A DNA stretch of 64,000 bases from Natroniella sp046097105. Lineage in GTDB: Bacteria > Bacillota > Halanaerobiia > Halobacteroidales > Halobacteroidaceae. How positions within the stretch are numbered: the stretch's first letter is position 1; every line of letters starts with the position of its first letter. Below are positions 17,746 through 26,336 of the stretch, piece after piece. The notes below the pieces were generated by a model. That model saw only the letters and a program-made list of their open reading frames with translations, made no database searches and was not told the DNA's origin. The translations under genes and the position numbers were made by a program. The DNA is taken from positions 1,488,001-1,552,000 of the forward strand of contig NZ_CP175562.1 of NCBI RefSeq assembly GCF_046097105.1. Direction: 5' to 3'.

Positions 17746-17746
17746 A

Positions 17747-18739
17747 TTAAGAATAAACTAAGTTCATTGCCTCTTTAACTTCCTGTAACGTCTGTTGAGC
17801 TGTCTGGCGTGCCTTACTAGCCCCTTCAGCTAGAATTTGATCTATTCGCTCTGGATTAGCTTTTAACTCTTTTCGCTTTCGATGAACCTCAACTAAATGA
17901 TCAGTTAACTGATCAGCTAATTTCTGCTTACAATCCATACAACCAATCTCAGCAGTAGAACAGCCTTGAGCAAGTTCTTCAATCTCTTCACAGTTAAAGA
18001 TTTGATGATAGTCATGAACAGAGCAAACTTCAGGATTACCTGGATCTTTTAATCTTATTCGCTCCGGATCTGTTACCATCTTCTTAACCTTGTCAGCAAT
18101 TTCTGTTGGCCCGTCTGCTAAATAAATAGCATTATCATAACTTTTACTCATCTTTCTTCCATCTAAACCTAACAATTTAGGAACTTCTCCTAGCTTAGGC
18201 TCAGGTTCAGGAAAAGTTTCTTGATATAGATGATTAAACCTGCGAGCAATCTCTCTAGTAATCTCAATATGGGGCAATTGATCTTCCCCAACAGGTACCA
18301 TATCTGCTTTATAGATCAATATATCTGCTGCTTGCAATACAGGGTATTCCAATAACCCGAAAGGAATAGACTCCTTAACCCCTAACTCTTGTACCTGCTC
18401 TTTGTAAGTTGGGTTCCTCTCTAATCTAGATACAGAAACAATCATTGATAACAATAAATTTAATTCAGCAATTTCAGGTACATCAGATTGAACAAAGATA
18501 GTACTCTTGTCAGGATCAATCCCAGCACTAATCCAATCGATTACCATCTCTCTAATATCATTTTTGATATTTTCAGTCTGATCATACTTTGTTGTCAATG
18601 CATGCCAATCAGCTATCTCAAAGATACAGTTATATCCTTCTTGAAGATTTCTCCAATTATTTAACACCCCAATTAAATGACCTAAATGTAACTTTCCTGT
18701 AGGACGCATCCCACTCAAAATCGTTCCTTTCTTTTCCAT
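17747..18739 (-). CDS. trpS: Tryptophanyl-tRNA synthetase
   Basis: Class I aminoacyl-tRNA synthetase of 330 aa, usual bacterial length. The HIGH-type motif is TGKLHLGHLIG (14-24) and the KMSKS loop is DGRKMSKSYDN. Start MEKKGTILSGMRPTG with AGGAGGG upstream. It directly follows the site-2 protease gene (25-base gap), leaving no room for a T-box leader of its own. The linkage trpS-rseP-like-tRNA nucleotidyltransferase is conserved in Clostridia. Confidence 0.96.
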   Translation of the reverse strand: MEKKGTILSGMRPTGKLHLGHLIGVLNNWRNLQEGYNCIFEIADWHALTTKYDQTENIKNDIREMVIDWISAGIDPDKSTIFVQSDVPEIAELNLLLSMIVSVSRLERNPTYKEQVQELGVKESIPFGLLEYPVLQAADILIYKADMVPVGEDQLPHIEITREIARRFNHLYQETFPEPEPKLGEVPKLLGLDGRKMSKSYDNAIYLADGPTEIADKVKKMVTDPERIRLKDPGNPEVCSVHDYHQIFNCEEIEELAQGCSTAEIGCMDCKQKLADQLTDHLVEVHRKRKELKANPERIDQILAEGASKARQTAQQTLQEVKEAMNLVYS

Positions 18740-18764
18740 AACAATCCCTCCTATTTATTTAACC

Positions 18765-19379
18765 TTAAATCCTCATTAATAAATTAAATAATATATTAAT
18801 AATTGGGAGGATTATCCTGCCAATCAATCCTGTAAAAACTGCAAATAATAAGACAAATGGCCCATAAGCTTCTAAATTTCGAAAAATATAATCATATTTC
18901 CTTGGTATTAGACCTCTTAAAATCTTTGACCCATCTAAGGGTGGTACTGGAATTGAATTAAAGATAGCCAGTCCTAAATTAATTAATATTCCATTAATAA
19001 ATAACCTCTCAATAATTATCCGATCAATAAACTGATATAATACTGGCCCCAAGCTTCTAAAGAAAAAAGTAAATACTATTGCTAATGAAACATTAGCTAA
19101 TGGACCAGCTAAGCCAACTAACATCATTCCCTTCCGCTTATCATCAAAGTAACTAGGATTAACTTGAACCGGCTTAGCCCAGCCAAAACGCCTAGTCATA
19201 ATTAAGACTAAAGTTCCTATTAAACTTAAATGAGCCATAGGGTTTAAAGTTAACCTTCCTGTCATTTTAGGTGTAGGATCACCTAATAAATCAGCCATCT
19301 TTCCATGTGCATACTCATGTAACGACAAAGATAATAATAATACTGGCAACAATAATATAAGTTCAGCTGCCATATCCAT
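18765..19379 (-). CDS. Site-2 protease family membrane metalloprotease (M50)
   Basis: 204-aa integral membrane zinc protease. The zinc motif His21-Glu-x-x-His25 (SLHEYAHG) sits in the first membrane helix, and the second zinc ligand region is the late NSIPVPPLDGSKIL. About five to six membrane helices; no PDZ or CBS domain, so it belongs to the short YwhC-like group of unknown substrates. The ATG at 19379 overlaps the stop of the upstream tRNA nucleotidyltransferase by one base (TAATG). Confidence 0.9.
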   Translation of the reverse strand: MDMAAELILLLPVLLLSLSLHEYAHGKMADLLGDPTPKMTGRLTLNPMAHLSLIGTLVLIMTRRFGWAKPVQVNPSYFDDKRKGMMLVGLAGPLANVSLAIVFTFFFRSLGPVLYQFIDRIIIERLFINGILINLGLAIFNSIPVPPLDGSKILRGLIPRKYDYIFRNLEAYGPFVLLFAVFTGLIGRIILPIINILFNLLMRI

Positions 19380-21886
19380 TACTCCACCCCCTTTTTCTTA
19401 AAATACTCTTCTAAAAGTTGACGCTCATCCTGGTAACCTTCAACTTCACCGTCCAATTTAGCTTCTTTTACCTTCGCTAATACCTTCTTAAAAGCAGGAT
19501 CAGGCTGATATCCTAAATCAATAATATCCTCTCCAGAAACTTCAATATCTATCCACTGCAAATCTTCTAAATATAACTTAACTTTCTCTTTTAATTTAGG
19601 CTCTCGGGCCAACAATAATATGATATCTTCTATCACTAATTCATTTAAAATAAAATAGATTCTACTCTTCTTTTCTGCTACTAACAATTGCTCAATAACT
19701 TGCTCAACCTCTAAATTAAATAATAATCTCTGTAAACAATCACTACTTAAATTGAAATCATTTGCTAATTTTTTGAGTTTGTTCCTTTTCAATCCATCTG
19801 TTAGTACAGCAAAATATAACAACCACTTTTCAATATTAAAAGTAACAGCTAAAGAGCTTGACCACTCTATAACATTTGGCAACTCAATTACTAACTCCTC
19901 TTTAGTCTGGTTCCACTCTATATCACTTGACAAATAAGAAAAAAGATCATAATCGAATAACAATTTAATAAAAGAGAGGGGTTGGACGTCATTTAATCCT
20001 TTTTGGATTTCAGAAATTAAACGATTATTACTCAACTTATCCACCACATCTAAATCTAATGCTTGCCTAATTAACCTTTCAGTTTCAGTCTCAAATTGAT
20101 ATTGATAACGACTAGCAAACCTTAACCCCCTAAAAATTCTTGTTGGATCATCATATAAACTAAAGTTATGTAACAATCTAATAAACCCTTGCTCCAGATC
20201 AACCTTCCCATCAAAAAAATCAACTAATTGCCCAAAAGAATCTTGATTTAATTGAATAGCTAATGCATTAATAGTAAAATCACGCCTGAAAAGGTCCTGT
20301 TGAATAGAACCTGGTTCTATTTCAGGTAAGCTAGCAATATCAGAATAGTACTCTACCCTGGTAGTAGCTATATCCAAATTTAAATTATCCGTTAAAGATA
20401 TTGTAGCTGTCCCAAATTCATGGTGAACATTAAGAGCACCATTTAATTTTTGAGCCAACTTTCTAGCAAACTTAATGCCATCACCTTCTACTACTAAATC
20501 TAAATCTAAGCTCTCCTGTTCTAATAAAAGATCTCTAACAAACCCACCAACTAAATAAAGGTCAACCTCTAAAAAATCAGCTAATTCAGCAGCTGAATTT
20601 AATAAATCCATAACTTCCTCTTCAATTAACTCTAATTTCTCATCTATATTATAACGTTTCTCCTGTAACTCAACTAAACTTCTTCCATATAAGTTCTGTC
20701 GATTTTTTATATAATCATCTGTTCCATAAAGCAATTTCAATAAATCACTTCTTGTAATAATCCCTATCACCTTACCTTGTTGGTCTACAACAGGTAATCT
20801 TCCAATATCATGTTTAACAATTAAATCTTGAACTTCCTTTAAAGAAGTTTTAACTTCAATAGTCACTACATCAGTTGACATATAACCTTTAACAGGTGCA
20901 TGTAATAAATTATGATTTCTTACTTTATCTATATCGCGCCTTGATATAATCCCAACAAGCCTTCCATCTTCTTTAACAACCAAACCAGAATGGCCATAAC
21001 GCAACATTATTTTATCTGCTTCACCCATAGAAGTATCAGGTGTTACTGTCTTAACAGGGCTAGACATAATATTTTCAGCTAAAACACTAGGTGTAATATT
21101 CTCTTTAACTACATTTAATAGCTCCTGTTGTAACTCAATTAAATCTTGCTCTTTATTTCTTTTTATAGTTGCTGAAGCAGCTCGGGCATGTCCTCCTCCA
21201 CCAAAATAATTTAAGATCTGAGCCACATTAATACTCTCATGATTACTACGCCCAATAATCAGAACTTTATCTCCTGATTTAACCAATACTAACAACGCAT
21301 CTACATTATGTAATTCATCTAACTTATGGGCCAACAGGGAGATATCAGGTATATATTCCTCAACTTCTGCTTGGAAAAAACTAATACTAAAACCTTTACT
21401 AGTAACTTTATAAGCTGAATCCAGTAATTTATTAAATAATTGTTGTTGTTGTCTATTCAAAGAATAATCAATATATTTTTCAACAATCTCTAAATTGGCC
21501 CCTAACCCTAATAGATAAGCTACTACTTTAGCATCTCGAGCAGTCGTACTATTAAAGACTAAACAACCTGTATCTTCATAAATTCCTAAAGCAAATAAAG
21601 TGGCCTCAAATGAAGTCAAATCAACCTTTCTTTTTCTTAATTGCTCTACTAAAATTGTCGTAGTAGCTCCCAGTGGCTCGATTATTTCTGTTACATCTTG
21701 CAAACAATTTTGTCGATTTAAATGATGATCATAAATTACAACTTCTACTTCATCTTGTTGTACAATTTTAGAGAAACTTCCCAACCGAAAAGCAACTCTA
21801 GTATCTACTATAATAACTTTATTAATCTGGGATTTATCTATATCACTTGGATTCTTAATTGGAATTCTATTCTTATATAATGACAT
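19379..21886 (-). CDS. DHH-CBS-poly(A)-polymerase type tRNA nucleotidyltransferase, main part
   Basis: 835-aa frame of a multi-domain enzyme: DHH phosphoesterase (YDHH at 52-55) with DHHA1 GGGGHARAASAT (229-240), two CBS domains (about 265-395), then a class II nucleotidyltransferase head (LVGGFVRDLLL 445-455, catalytic LDLDLV 460-465) and the poly(A) polymerase RNA-binding region. This architecture is that of A-adding tRNA nucleotidyltransferases that work with a separate CC-adding enzyme. The reading lacks the first DHH motif: that lies just upstream in another frame (21900-22016). The homologous coding in this frame continues upstream of Met1 as NNVKEF, showing that the break is a one-base frameshift at a T7 run (21918-21924) rather than a natural start. 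Translationally coupled to the M50 protease. Confidence 0.85.
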   Translation of the reverse strand: MSLYKNRIPIKNPSDIDKSQINKVIIVDTRVAFRLGSFSKIVQQDEVEVVIYDHHLNRQNCLQDVTEIIEPLGATTTILVEQLRKRKVDLTSFEATLFALGIYEDTGCLVFNSTTARDAKVVAYLLGLGANLEIVEKYIDYSLNRQQQQLFNKLLDSAYKVTSKGFSISFFQAEVEEYIPDISLLAHKLDELHNVDALLVLVKSGDKVLIIGRSNHESINVAQILNYFGGGGHARAASATIKRNKEQDLIELQQELLNVVKENITPSVLAENIMSSPVKTVTPDTSMGEADKIMLRYGHSGLVVKEDGRLVGIISRRDIDKVRNHNLLHAPVKGYMSTDVVTIEVKTSLKEVQDLIVKHDIGRLPVVDQQGKVIGIITRSDLLKLLYGTDDYIKNRQNLYGRSLVELQEKRYNIDEKLELIEEEVMDLLNSAAELADFLEVDLYLVGGFVRDLLLEQESLDLDLVVEGDGIKFARKLAQKLNGALNVHHEFGTATISLTDNLNLDIATTRVEYYSDIASLPEIEPGSIQQDLFRRDFTINALAIQLNQDSFGQLVDFFDGKVDLEQGFIRLLHNFSLYDDPTRIFRGLRFASRYQYQFETETERLIRQALDLDVVDKLSNNRLISEIQKGLNDVQPLSFIKLLFDYDLFSYLSSDIEWNQTKEELVIELPNVIEWSSSLAVTFNIEKWLLYFAVLTDGLKRNKLKKLANDFNLSSDCLQRLLFNLEVEQVIEQLLVAEKKSRIYFILNELVIEDIILLLAREPKLKEKVKLYLEDLQWIDIEVSGEDIIDLGYQPDPAFKKVLAKVKEAKLDGEVEGYQDERQLLEEYFKKKGVE

Positions 21887-21899
21887 AAATTCTTTAACA

Positions 21900-22016
21900 T
21901 TATTTGTTTTTCTTCCCGAAAAAAACCATTTCTGCCTGCGGATATATCTTCTTAGCAGCCACCATTGATGCTAAACCATCAAAATCAGTACGTTGATGAC
22001 TAATTATAATCTCCAT
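21900..22016 (-). pseudogene. 5' part of the same tRNA nucleotidyltransferase, frameshifted
   Basis: Starts at the ATG at 22016 after a strong GGAGGGAGGG site and encodes the first DHH-family motif, ISHQRTDFDGLASMVAAKK, then runs into TAA at 21900. Removing one T from the T7 run at 21918-21924 would read EMVFSGRKTNNVKEFMSLY and join the 835-aa frame without a gap, giving a protein of about 878 aa. This may be a real null mutation, a sequencing error at a homopolymer, or a site of transcriptional slippage. Confidence 0.8.
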
Positions 22017-22083
22017 TCTAACCCTCCCTCCATTCAAGTCAATTGTTATTATACCACAGGTAAAGCTTAATTTACAATTAATA

Positions 22084-22121
22084 ATCAAAAATAAGGACGC
22101 ACAATTAAATTGTACGTCCTT
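22084..22121 (-). terminator. Rho-independent terminator of lysA
   Basis: Arms 22093-22099 and 22115-22121 pair perfectly and extend, past one C-A mismatch, to about 14 bp; a T-rich tail follows on the minus strand. Confidence 0.75.
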
Positions 22122-22137
22122 CACTCAATTCCAAAGA

Positions 22138-23454
22138 TTATTTCTTTAATCTAGCTGGTATTTTATCATTGGCTATCAAATCTTGATAGCTCTCTGGTTC
22201 AATGATCAGATCAATTTGCTCCTCATTAACCAAGATCATACCCGGTCTAGTCAAACCATTATAATTATTACTCATTGAATAACCATAAGCCCCTGTACAA
22301 GAAATCAATAATAAATCGTCCTCTTCTACTTTAGGTAACTCAATTTCTCTAATCAAAATATCTCCTGATTCACAACACTTACCTGTAACTGTAACTTCCT
22401 TGTTCAACGATTGATCAGCTTTTGTAACCAAGCATGCCTCATACTCAGCCTCATATAAAGCAGGTCTAATATTATCAGACATACCTCCATCCACTGCTAC
22501 ATATGTTCTGATTTCGGGAATTTCTTTAATCGAGCCAACTCGGTATAAGGTAGAACCTGCAGTTCCTACAATTGAACGACCTGGTTCATTAATCACCTTA
22601 GGCAGAGGAATTTCTAGTTCATCACACTTTTCCTTAATTGCTTTAGTAACAAGTTCCGCATATTTTTCAATATCAGGTTTTTCTTCCTCTTCAGTATAAG
22701 GAATCCCTATGCCGCCTCCTAAGTTTAATTGTTGTAAGATAATACCTGTCTCATCTTTAACATCTTCCATAAATTCTAACATAATATCAACTGCTTTAGC
22801 AAAAGACTCTAATTTAAATATTTGAGAGCCAATATGACAATGAATTCCTATTACATTTAAATTTTCTAATTTTTGAGCCTTTTTAATTCCAGCCAACGCT
22901 AATCCATTCTGAATTCCTAATCCAAATTTGGAATCAGTCTGTCCAGTTTGAATATAACTATGTGTATGAGCTTCAATACCTGGAGTAACCCTCAATAAAA
23001 TATCTACTTGTTTATCATTTTCAACAGCCAAAGTATTCAACAACTCAAGTTCATAATTATTATCTACAATAAAATAACCAATTTCCGCTTCTAAAGCCAT
23101 CTCAATTTCAGCAGGTGTTTTATTATTCCCATGAAAATAAATTTTTTCTGCCGGAAAATCAGCCTCTAATGCCGTATACAACTCTCCTCCAGAAACTACA
23201 TCTAAACCTAAGCCTTCTTGCTCAATAATTCTTACCATACTTAGTGACATAAAGGCTTTACCAGCATAAATAGTTTCAGAATTTGGATACCATTTCTCAA
23301 AAGATTCCCGGTAAGCTCGACAGTTTTTTCTAACTTCAGCCTCATCTAAAATATATAAAGGGGTTTTATACTCTTTAGCAATATCAACTAAGCTATGTCC
23401 TGCAATCTCTAACTCGCCTTGCTCATTAATTTCCATTGTTCCTTGTAATTTCAT
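22138..23454 (-). CDS. lysA: Diaminopimelate decarboxylase
   Basis: PLP enzyme converting meso-diaminopimelate to L-lysine, the last step of the pathway. 438 aa from the ATG at 23454 (the preceding TTG is not needed; AAGGAG lies 7 bases before the ATG). The PLP lysine is Lys66 in YAGKAFMS; other alanine-racemase-fold III features are GIHCHIGSQIF, LNLGGGIGIPY, the dimer active-site CCESGDIL and GAYGYSMSNNYN. It is a single-gene unit with its own promoter, a 240-base leader and a terminator. Confidence 0.96.
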   Translation of the reverse strand: MKLQGTMEINEQGELEIAGHSLVDIAKEYKTPLYILDEAEVRKNCRAYRESFEKWYPNSETIYAGKAFMSLSMVRIIEQEGLGLDVVSGGELYTALEADFPAEKIYFHGNNKTPAEIEMALEAEIGYFIVDNNYELELLNTLAVENDKQVDILLRVTPGIEAHTHSYIQTGQTDSKFGLGIQNGLALAGIKKAQKLENLNVIGIHCHIGSQIFKLESFAKAVDIMLEFMEDVKDETGIILQQLNLGGGIGIPYTEEEEKPDIEKYAELVTKAIKEKCDELEIPLPKVINEPGRSIVGTAGSTLYRVGSIKEIPEIRTYVAVDGGMSDNIRPALYEAEYEACLVTKADQSLNKEVTVTGKCCESGDILIREIELPKVEEDDLLLISCTGAYGYSMSNNYNGLTRPGMILVNEEQIDLIIEPESYQDLIANDKIPARLKK

Positions 23455-23529
23455 CAACTTACTCCTTTCTCTCTACTCTTACTCTCTTATTTATAGTATT
23501 ATATTACTTCAACTCATTTATCAATCCAA

Positions 23530-23690
23530 AAAAACTATAAGATAATATCATAACCATCATTAAGACTTTAATAATCTATATAATCAGACTCTAAACTCAA
23601 AAGTTTAGAACTTCGACAATTCTCCTTTCAATTTCAACAGATTAGTAACCAAAACTTACTGTTAAACACTACATCTCTATCTTGATTTTA
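23530..23690 (-). ncRNA. Putative (degenerate) lysine riboswitch in the lysA leader
   Basis: The lysA leader contains, in the order of the L-box, GATAGAGATG (around 23674-23683), AGTA, GAAAGGAGAA followed by GTCGAAGT (about 23607-23625), a perfect short stem CTAAACT/AGTTTAG (23591-23608), and TATCTT near the end that can pair with AAGATA at the start, followed by T7. These resemble the conserved lysine-riboswitch blocks (AGAGGTG, AGTA, GAAAGGGGA, GCCGAAG), but the usual GGAGGGCTA block near the 3' end is not clear. Alternatively TTGTCGAA in the same place matches a Spo0A box. Context (lysA, long leader) favours the riboswitch. Confidence 0.45.
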
Positions 23691-23703
23691 TTAAGCTTAA
23701 ATT

Positions 23704-23732
23704 AGGATAACATAATTACTTAACCTTGTCAA
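23704..23732 (-). promoter_or_regulatory. SigmaA-type promoter of lysA
   Basis: TTGACA (23727-23732) and TATCCT (23704-23709) with a 17-base spacer on the minus strand. The predicted start near 23697 gives a leader of roughly 240 bases, long enough for a riboswitch. Confidence 0.6.
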
Positions 23733-23762
23733 ATCTATCACACTGAATTTATTATCTTATTC

Positions 23763-24716
23763 TTAAAGTTTCAAAGAATCATTAAGATTCATTTGACTTT
23801 TCTTTAATTTATCACCTTGAGCAAAATAATTTGTTCCCCACACTCCAATTAAGATCATCGCTCCTCCGACAGCTTGAAACCAGTAAAAAGACTCACCTCT
23901 AAAAACTACCCCAGCGATTACTGCTACAATAGGAGTAAGATTAGTAAATACTGCTGAACGCGATGCTTCAATTTTAGACAACATAAAATTTAACATAAAA
24001 AAAGCTACTACTGAAGATAAAATACCAAGATAAACAATAGCTACGATAGCTTCAATTTTCATTAAGGGAAGAAAGTAATTAGTTAGCTCACCAGCTAATA
24101 AATGCTGAATAATTGCTAATCCGTTAAATACTACAGCACCAATTACCATCATGATATAAGTTATCTCTACTGGTTTAAACTGTAAAGAAGACTTTCGAGA
24201 TAGAATATTATAAATCCCTCCTGCTAATACTGCTCCTAATAGTAACAATATACCTACCAACCTAGTTTCCATCTCTCCACTACCAGCCATCAAAATAATA
24301 AAAACGACTCCGATTACTGACGTAATAATAAAAAATAATTGCTTTTTACTAGGCTTCTCTTTTAAAAATATAGCCGATAAGATGGTCACTACTACCGGTA
24401 TTAAAGCAATCATCATTCCTGCTTGGGAAGAAGAAGTCAGCTCCACCCCTAAAGTCTCAAACAAAAAATATATTACAGGTTGAAATAAAGCTAATAAGAA
24501 TAAGCTGTGTAAATTTTTATCAGTAAAATTCATTTCAATTATATTCATTAATTTCAAAGCAGTTAATAATATGACAGCACAAATAAATCTAAAGCCCAAT
24601 AATTGAAACGGACTCATTAAATCTAACGCCTCTTTGGTAAACATAAAAGAAAATCCAAAAATAACTGCTGCAATTATTCCAGCTAACATTGCTAAGTACT
24701 CCTCTTTTTTTTCCAT
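23763..24716 (-). CDS. EamA/DMT-family transporter
   Basis: 317-aa membrane protein with about ten hydrophobic helices arranged as two EamA repeats (first about 8-140, second about 155-295). Typical stretches are FGFSFMFTKEAL near the start, SSQAGMMIALIPVVVTILSAIFLKEKPS closing repeat 1, and SRSAVFTNLTPIVAVIAGVVFRGE in repeat 2. Such proteins usually export amino acids or metabolites; the substrate cannot be read from sequence. Its location just upstream of the lysA promoter makes a link with lysine possible but unproven. Confidence 0.88.
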   Translation of the reverse strand: MEKKEEYLAMLAGIIAAVIFGFSFMFTKEALDLMSPFQLLGFRFICAVILLTALKLMNIIEMNFTDKNLHSLFLLALFQPVIYFLFETLGVELTSSSQAGMMIALIPVVVTILSAIFLKEKPSKKQLFFIITSVIGVVFIILMAGSGEMETRLVGILLLLGAVLAGGIYNILSRKSSLQFKPVEITYIMMVIGAVVFNGLAIIQHLLAGELTNYFLPLMKIEAIVAIVYLGILSSVVAFFMLNFMLSKIEASRSAVFTNLTPIVAVIAGVVFRGESFYWFQAVGGAMILIGVWGTNYFAQGDKLKKSQMNLNDSLKL

Positions 24717-24791
24717 TTAGCCTCACCTCTAATTAAAAGTCTATATAATTAATTAAAACATATTTCAGATTAAATAACAATAACAAAATGA

Positions 24792-24831
24792 AATAAATAA
24801 GTAGTGCCTTATAAGGCACTACTTATTTATT
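24792..24831. repeat. Perfect 40-base palindrome
   Basis: Arms of 20 bases meet with no unpaired loop (centre CCTTATAAGG, 24807-24816), built around AGTAGTGCCTT with A/T-rich outer parts that could act as T-tracts in both directions. It lies upstream of the exporter gene and just outside the split dispersed repeat. It may be a bidirectional terminator, a binding site for a dimeric regulator, or a remnant of an earlier mobile element. Confidence 0.6.
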
Positions 24832-24893
24832 ATCTATATTAAATTTATTGATATATTGTGTCACTTTTCCTTTATAAAAATCACACTCAAAAC

Positions 24894-26336
24894 CACTATC
24901 GTTGCATTGTTAAAAATATAGATTTACTAACTCAACCAAATCAAATTAGTAATCAAAAATTTATAACTTAGTAGACTTTTCAAAGTAATAATTACTTTGA
25001 AAGTAGTCATTGTTCTATATTAAAAGTAAAATATAGAATATATTTCTAGATGAAAGCCTATTAACCTAGGTTTTAGATAATAAAATTTTATCAACTACTG
25101 TTAATCCATCTATTCCAATTGAAATCATTTGTTGTAACTGAACAAATGGAATACTTTATCTTTCTAGTGAGCTTAAGTAAACTTCCTTTGAATTCAGATT
25201 CTTTTTCAAGTAATTTTAAAATTAAAAATAAGATTACAGCACTATAAATTTGTGTTAAAACAGCATTTTTATTTTGTCCAAAGAAGCTCTTTATTTTTAG
25301 ATGCTGCTTGATCCATTTAAAAAATAACTCTATTTGCCACCGTTTTTTATACAGATAAGCTATTACATGAGCGTCCAAATCAAAGCGATTAGTTAAAATA
25401 TCAATGGTTTTTTCATTGCCATTTCGATCAGTTGTTTTTACTTTAACTAATCTTATTTCCTGTTTCATTCTAGTTTTTGAAGTATGATCACCTAGCATTA
25501 TATCAGCATCTAATATAACATTTGCTTCTTTATCTTTGGCATTTAAATCTAAAAATCTAATGATTTCAATTTTAGTATTAGATTTTGCTCTAGTTACAAA
25601 ATAGATATCATTATCTATAAACTCATCAAACTTTTGATACTTTATATAAGCTCTATCAAAGAGATAAGTATAGCTAGGGTTAAAGGTCAGATTATCAAAT
25701 ATTTCTTTGTCATGAATTATAGCATCGCTTATTATTATATTTTCTGGGGCATTAGTATTCAAATCATATAAAGTATGAAGTTTAATTCCACCTTTAGTGC
25801 TTCTAAATTTAGCCCAAGGAAATAATGACAAACATAAACTTATAGTTGAAGAATCTAAGATTTTCACAAAACCAATTTCTTTTAAAGTTTCTTGAAGCCC
25901 TTTATTAGCGTTAAGCTTATCAAATAGGTGTTGGAAAATTTCAAAGAATATCTCATGAGGTCTACTTTCATTTTTACGAGATAACTGAGATTTGCTTATT
26001 TTAGGTAATGTTCTATTTAGTTGATTATTATTTTCTAAATCACAAATAAAATCTTCTAGACTTTCTTTTTTAGTAAGATGAAAATAAAGTAGGTATAATA
26101 GATGAACTTCTGTTGTTAATTTATGAACCTTATAATCTGAGTTATATTTATCAATTAGACCTTTCAAAAAGTTTCTATCAATAACATCTAGAAGTTTAGT
26201 CAAAAGTATGGTACAATTATTCATGATTTCATCTCCTTTGATTTCATGGATTTTGTACTGGGGGGTACGTATCCATTTAATCAAAGGAGTTTTATTTTTT
26301 CAAGAACTTTTTATAAAAAACGATGCAACGCTAGTG
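24894..26336 (-). mobile_element. IS4-family insertion sequence, intact copy
   Basis: 1443 bp. Imperfect terminal inverted repeats: left CACTATCGTTGCATTGTT (24894-24911) and, as the reverse complement of 26319-26336, CACTAGCGTTGCATCGTT (16 of 18 identical). One transposase gene fills most of the element. About 180 bases between the left end and the transposase stop are non-coding. Confidence 0.88.
25091..26224 (-). CDS. IS4-family transposase
   Basis: 377-aa DDE transposase. The acidic residues are visible in KILDSSTISL and YLFDRAYIKYQKFDEF, and the IS4 hallmark Y-x2-R-x3-E-x6-K is exact in YKKRWQIELFFKWIK. Start at the ATG at 26224 (MNNCTILLTKLLDV) behind AAAGGAGATG; a longer in-frame reading to 26284 is not supported by a ribosome site. 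A second, nonsense-mutated copy lies at 30785-31918. Confidence 0.92.
   Translation of the reverse strand: MNNCTILLTKLLDVIDRNFLKGLIDKYNSDYKVHKLTTEVHLLYLLYFHLTKKESLEDFICDLENNNQLNRTLPKISKSQLSRKNESRPHEIFFEIFQHLFDKLNANKGLQETLKEIGFVKILDSSTISLCLSLFPWAKFRSTKGGIKLHTLYDLNTNAPENIIISDAIIHDKEIFDNLTFNPSYTYLFDRAYIKYQKFDEFIDNDIYFVTRAKSNTKIEIIRFLDLNAKDKEANVILDADIMLGDHTSKTRMKQEIRLVKVKTTDRNGNEKTIDILTNRFDLDAHVIAYLYKKRWQIELFFKWIKQHLKIKSFFGQNKNAVLTQIYSAVILFLILKLLEKESEFKGSLLKLTRKIKYSICSVTTNDFNWNRWINSS

Noticed and set aside
26246..26336. N-terminal 30 codons of the RHS frame as genuine protein
   Set aside because: They are the end of the IS, the same sequence occurs in the second IS copy, and no ribosome site precedes the ATG.
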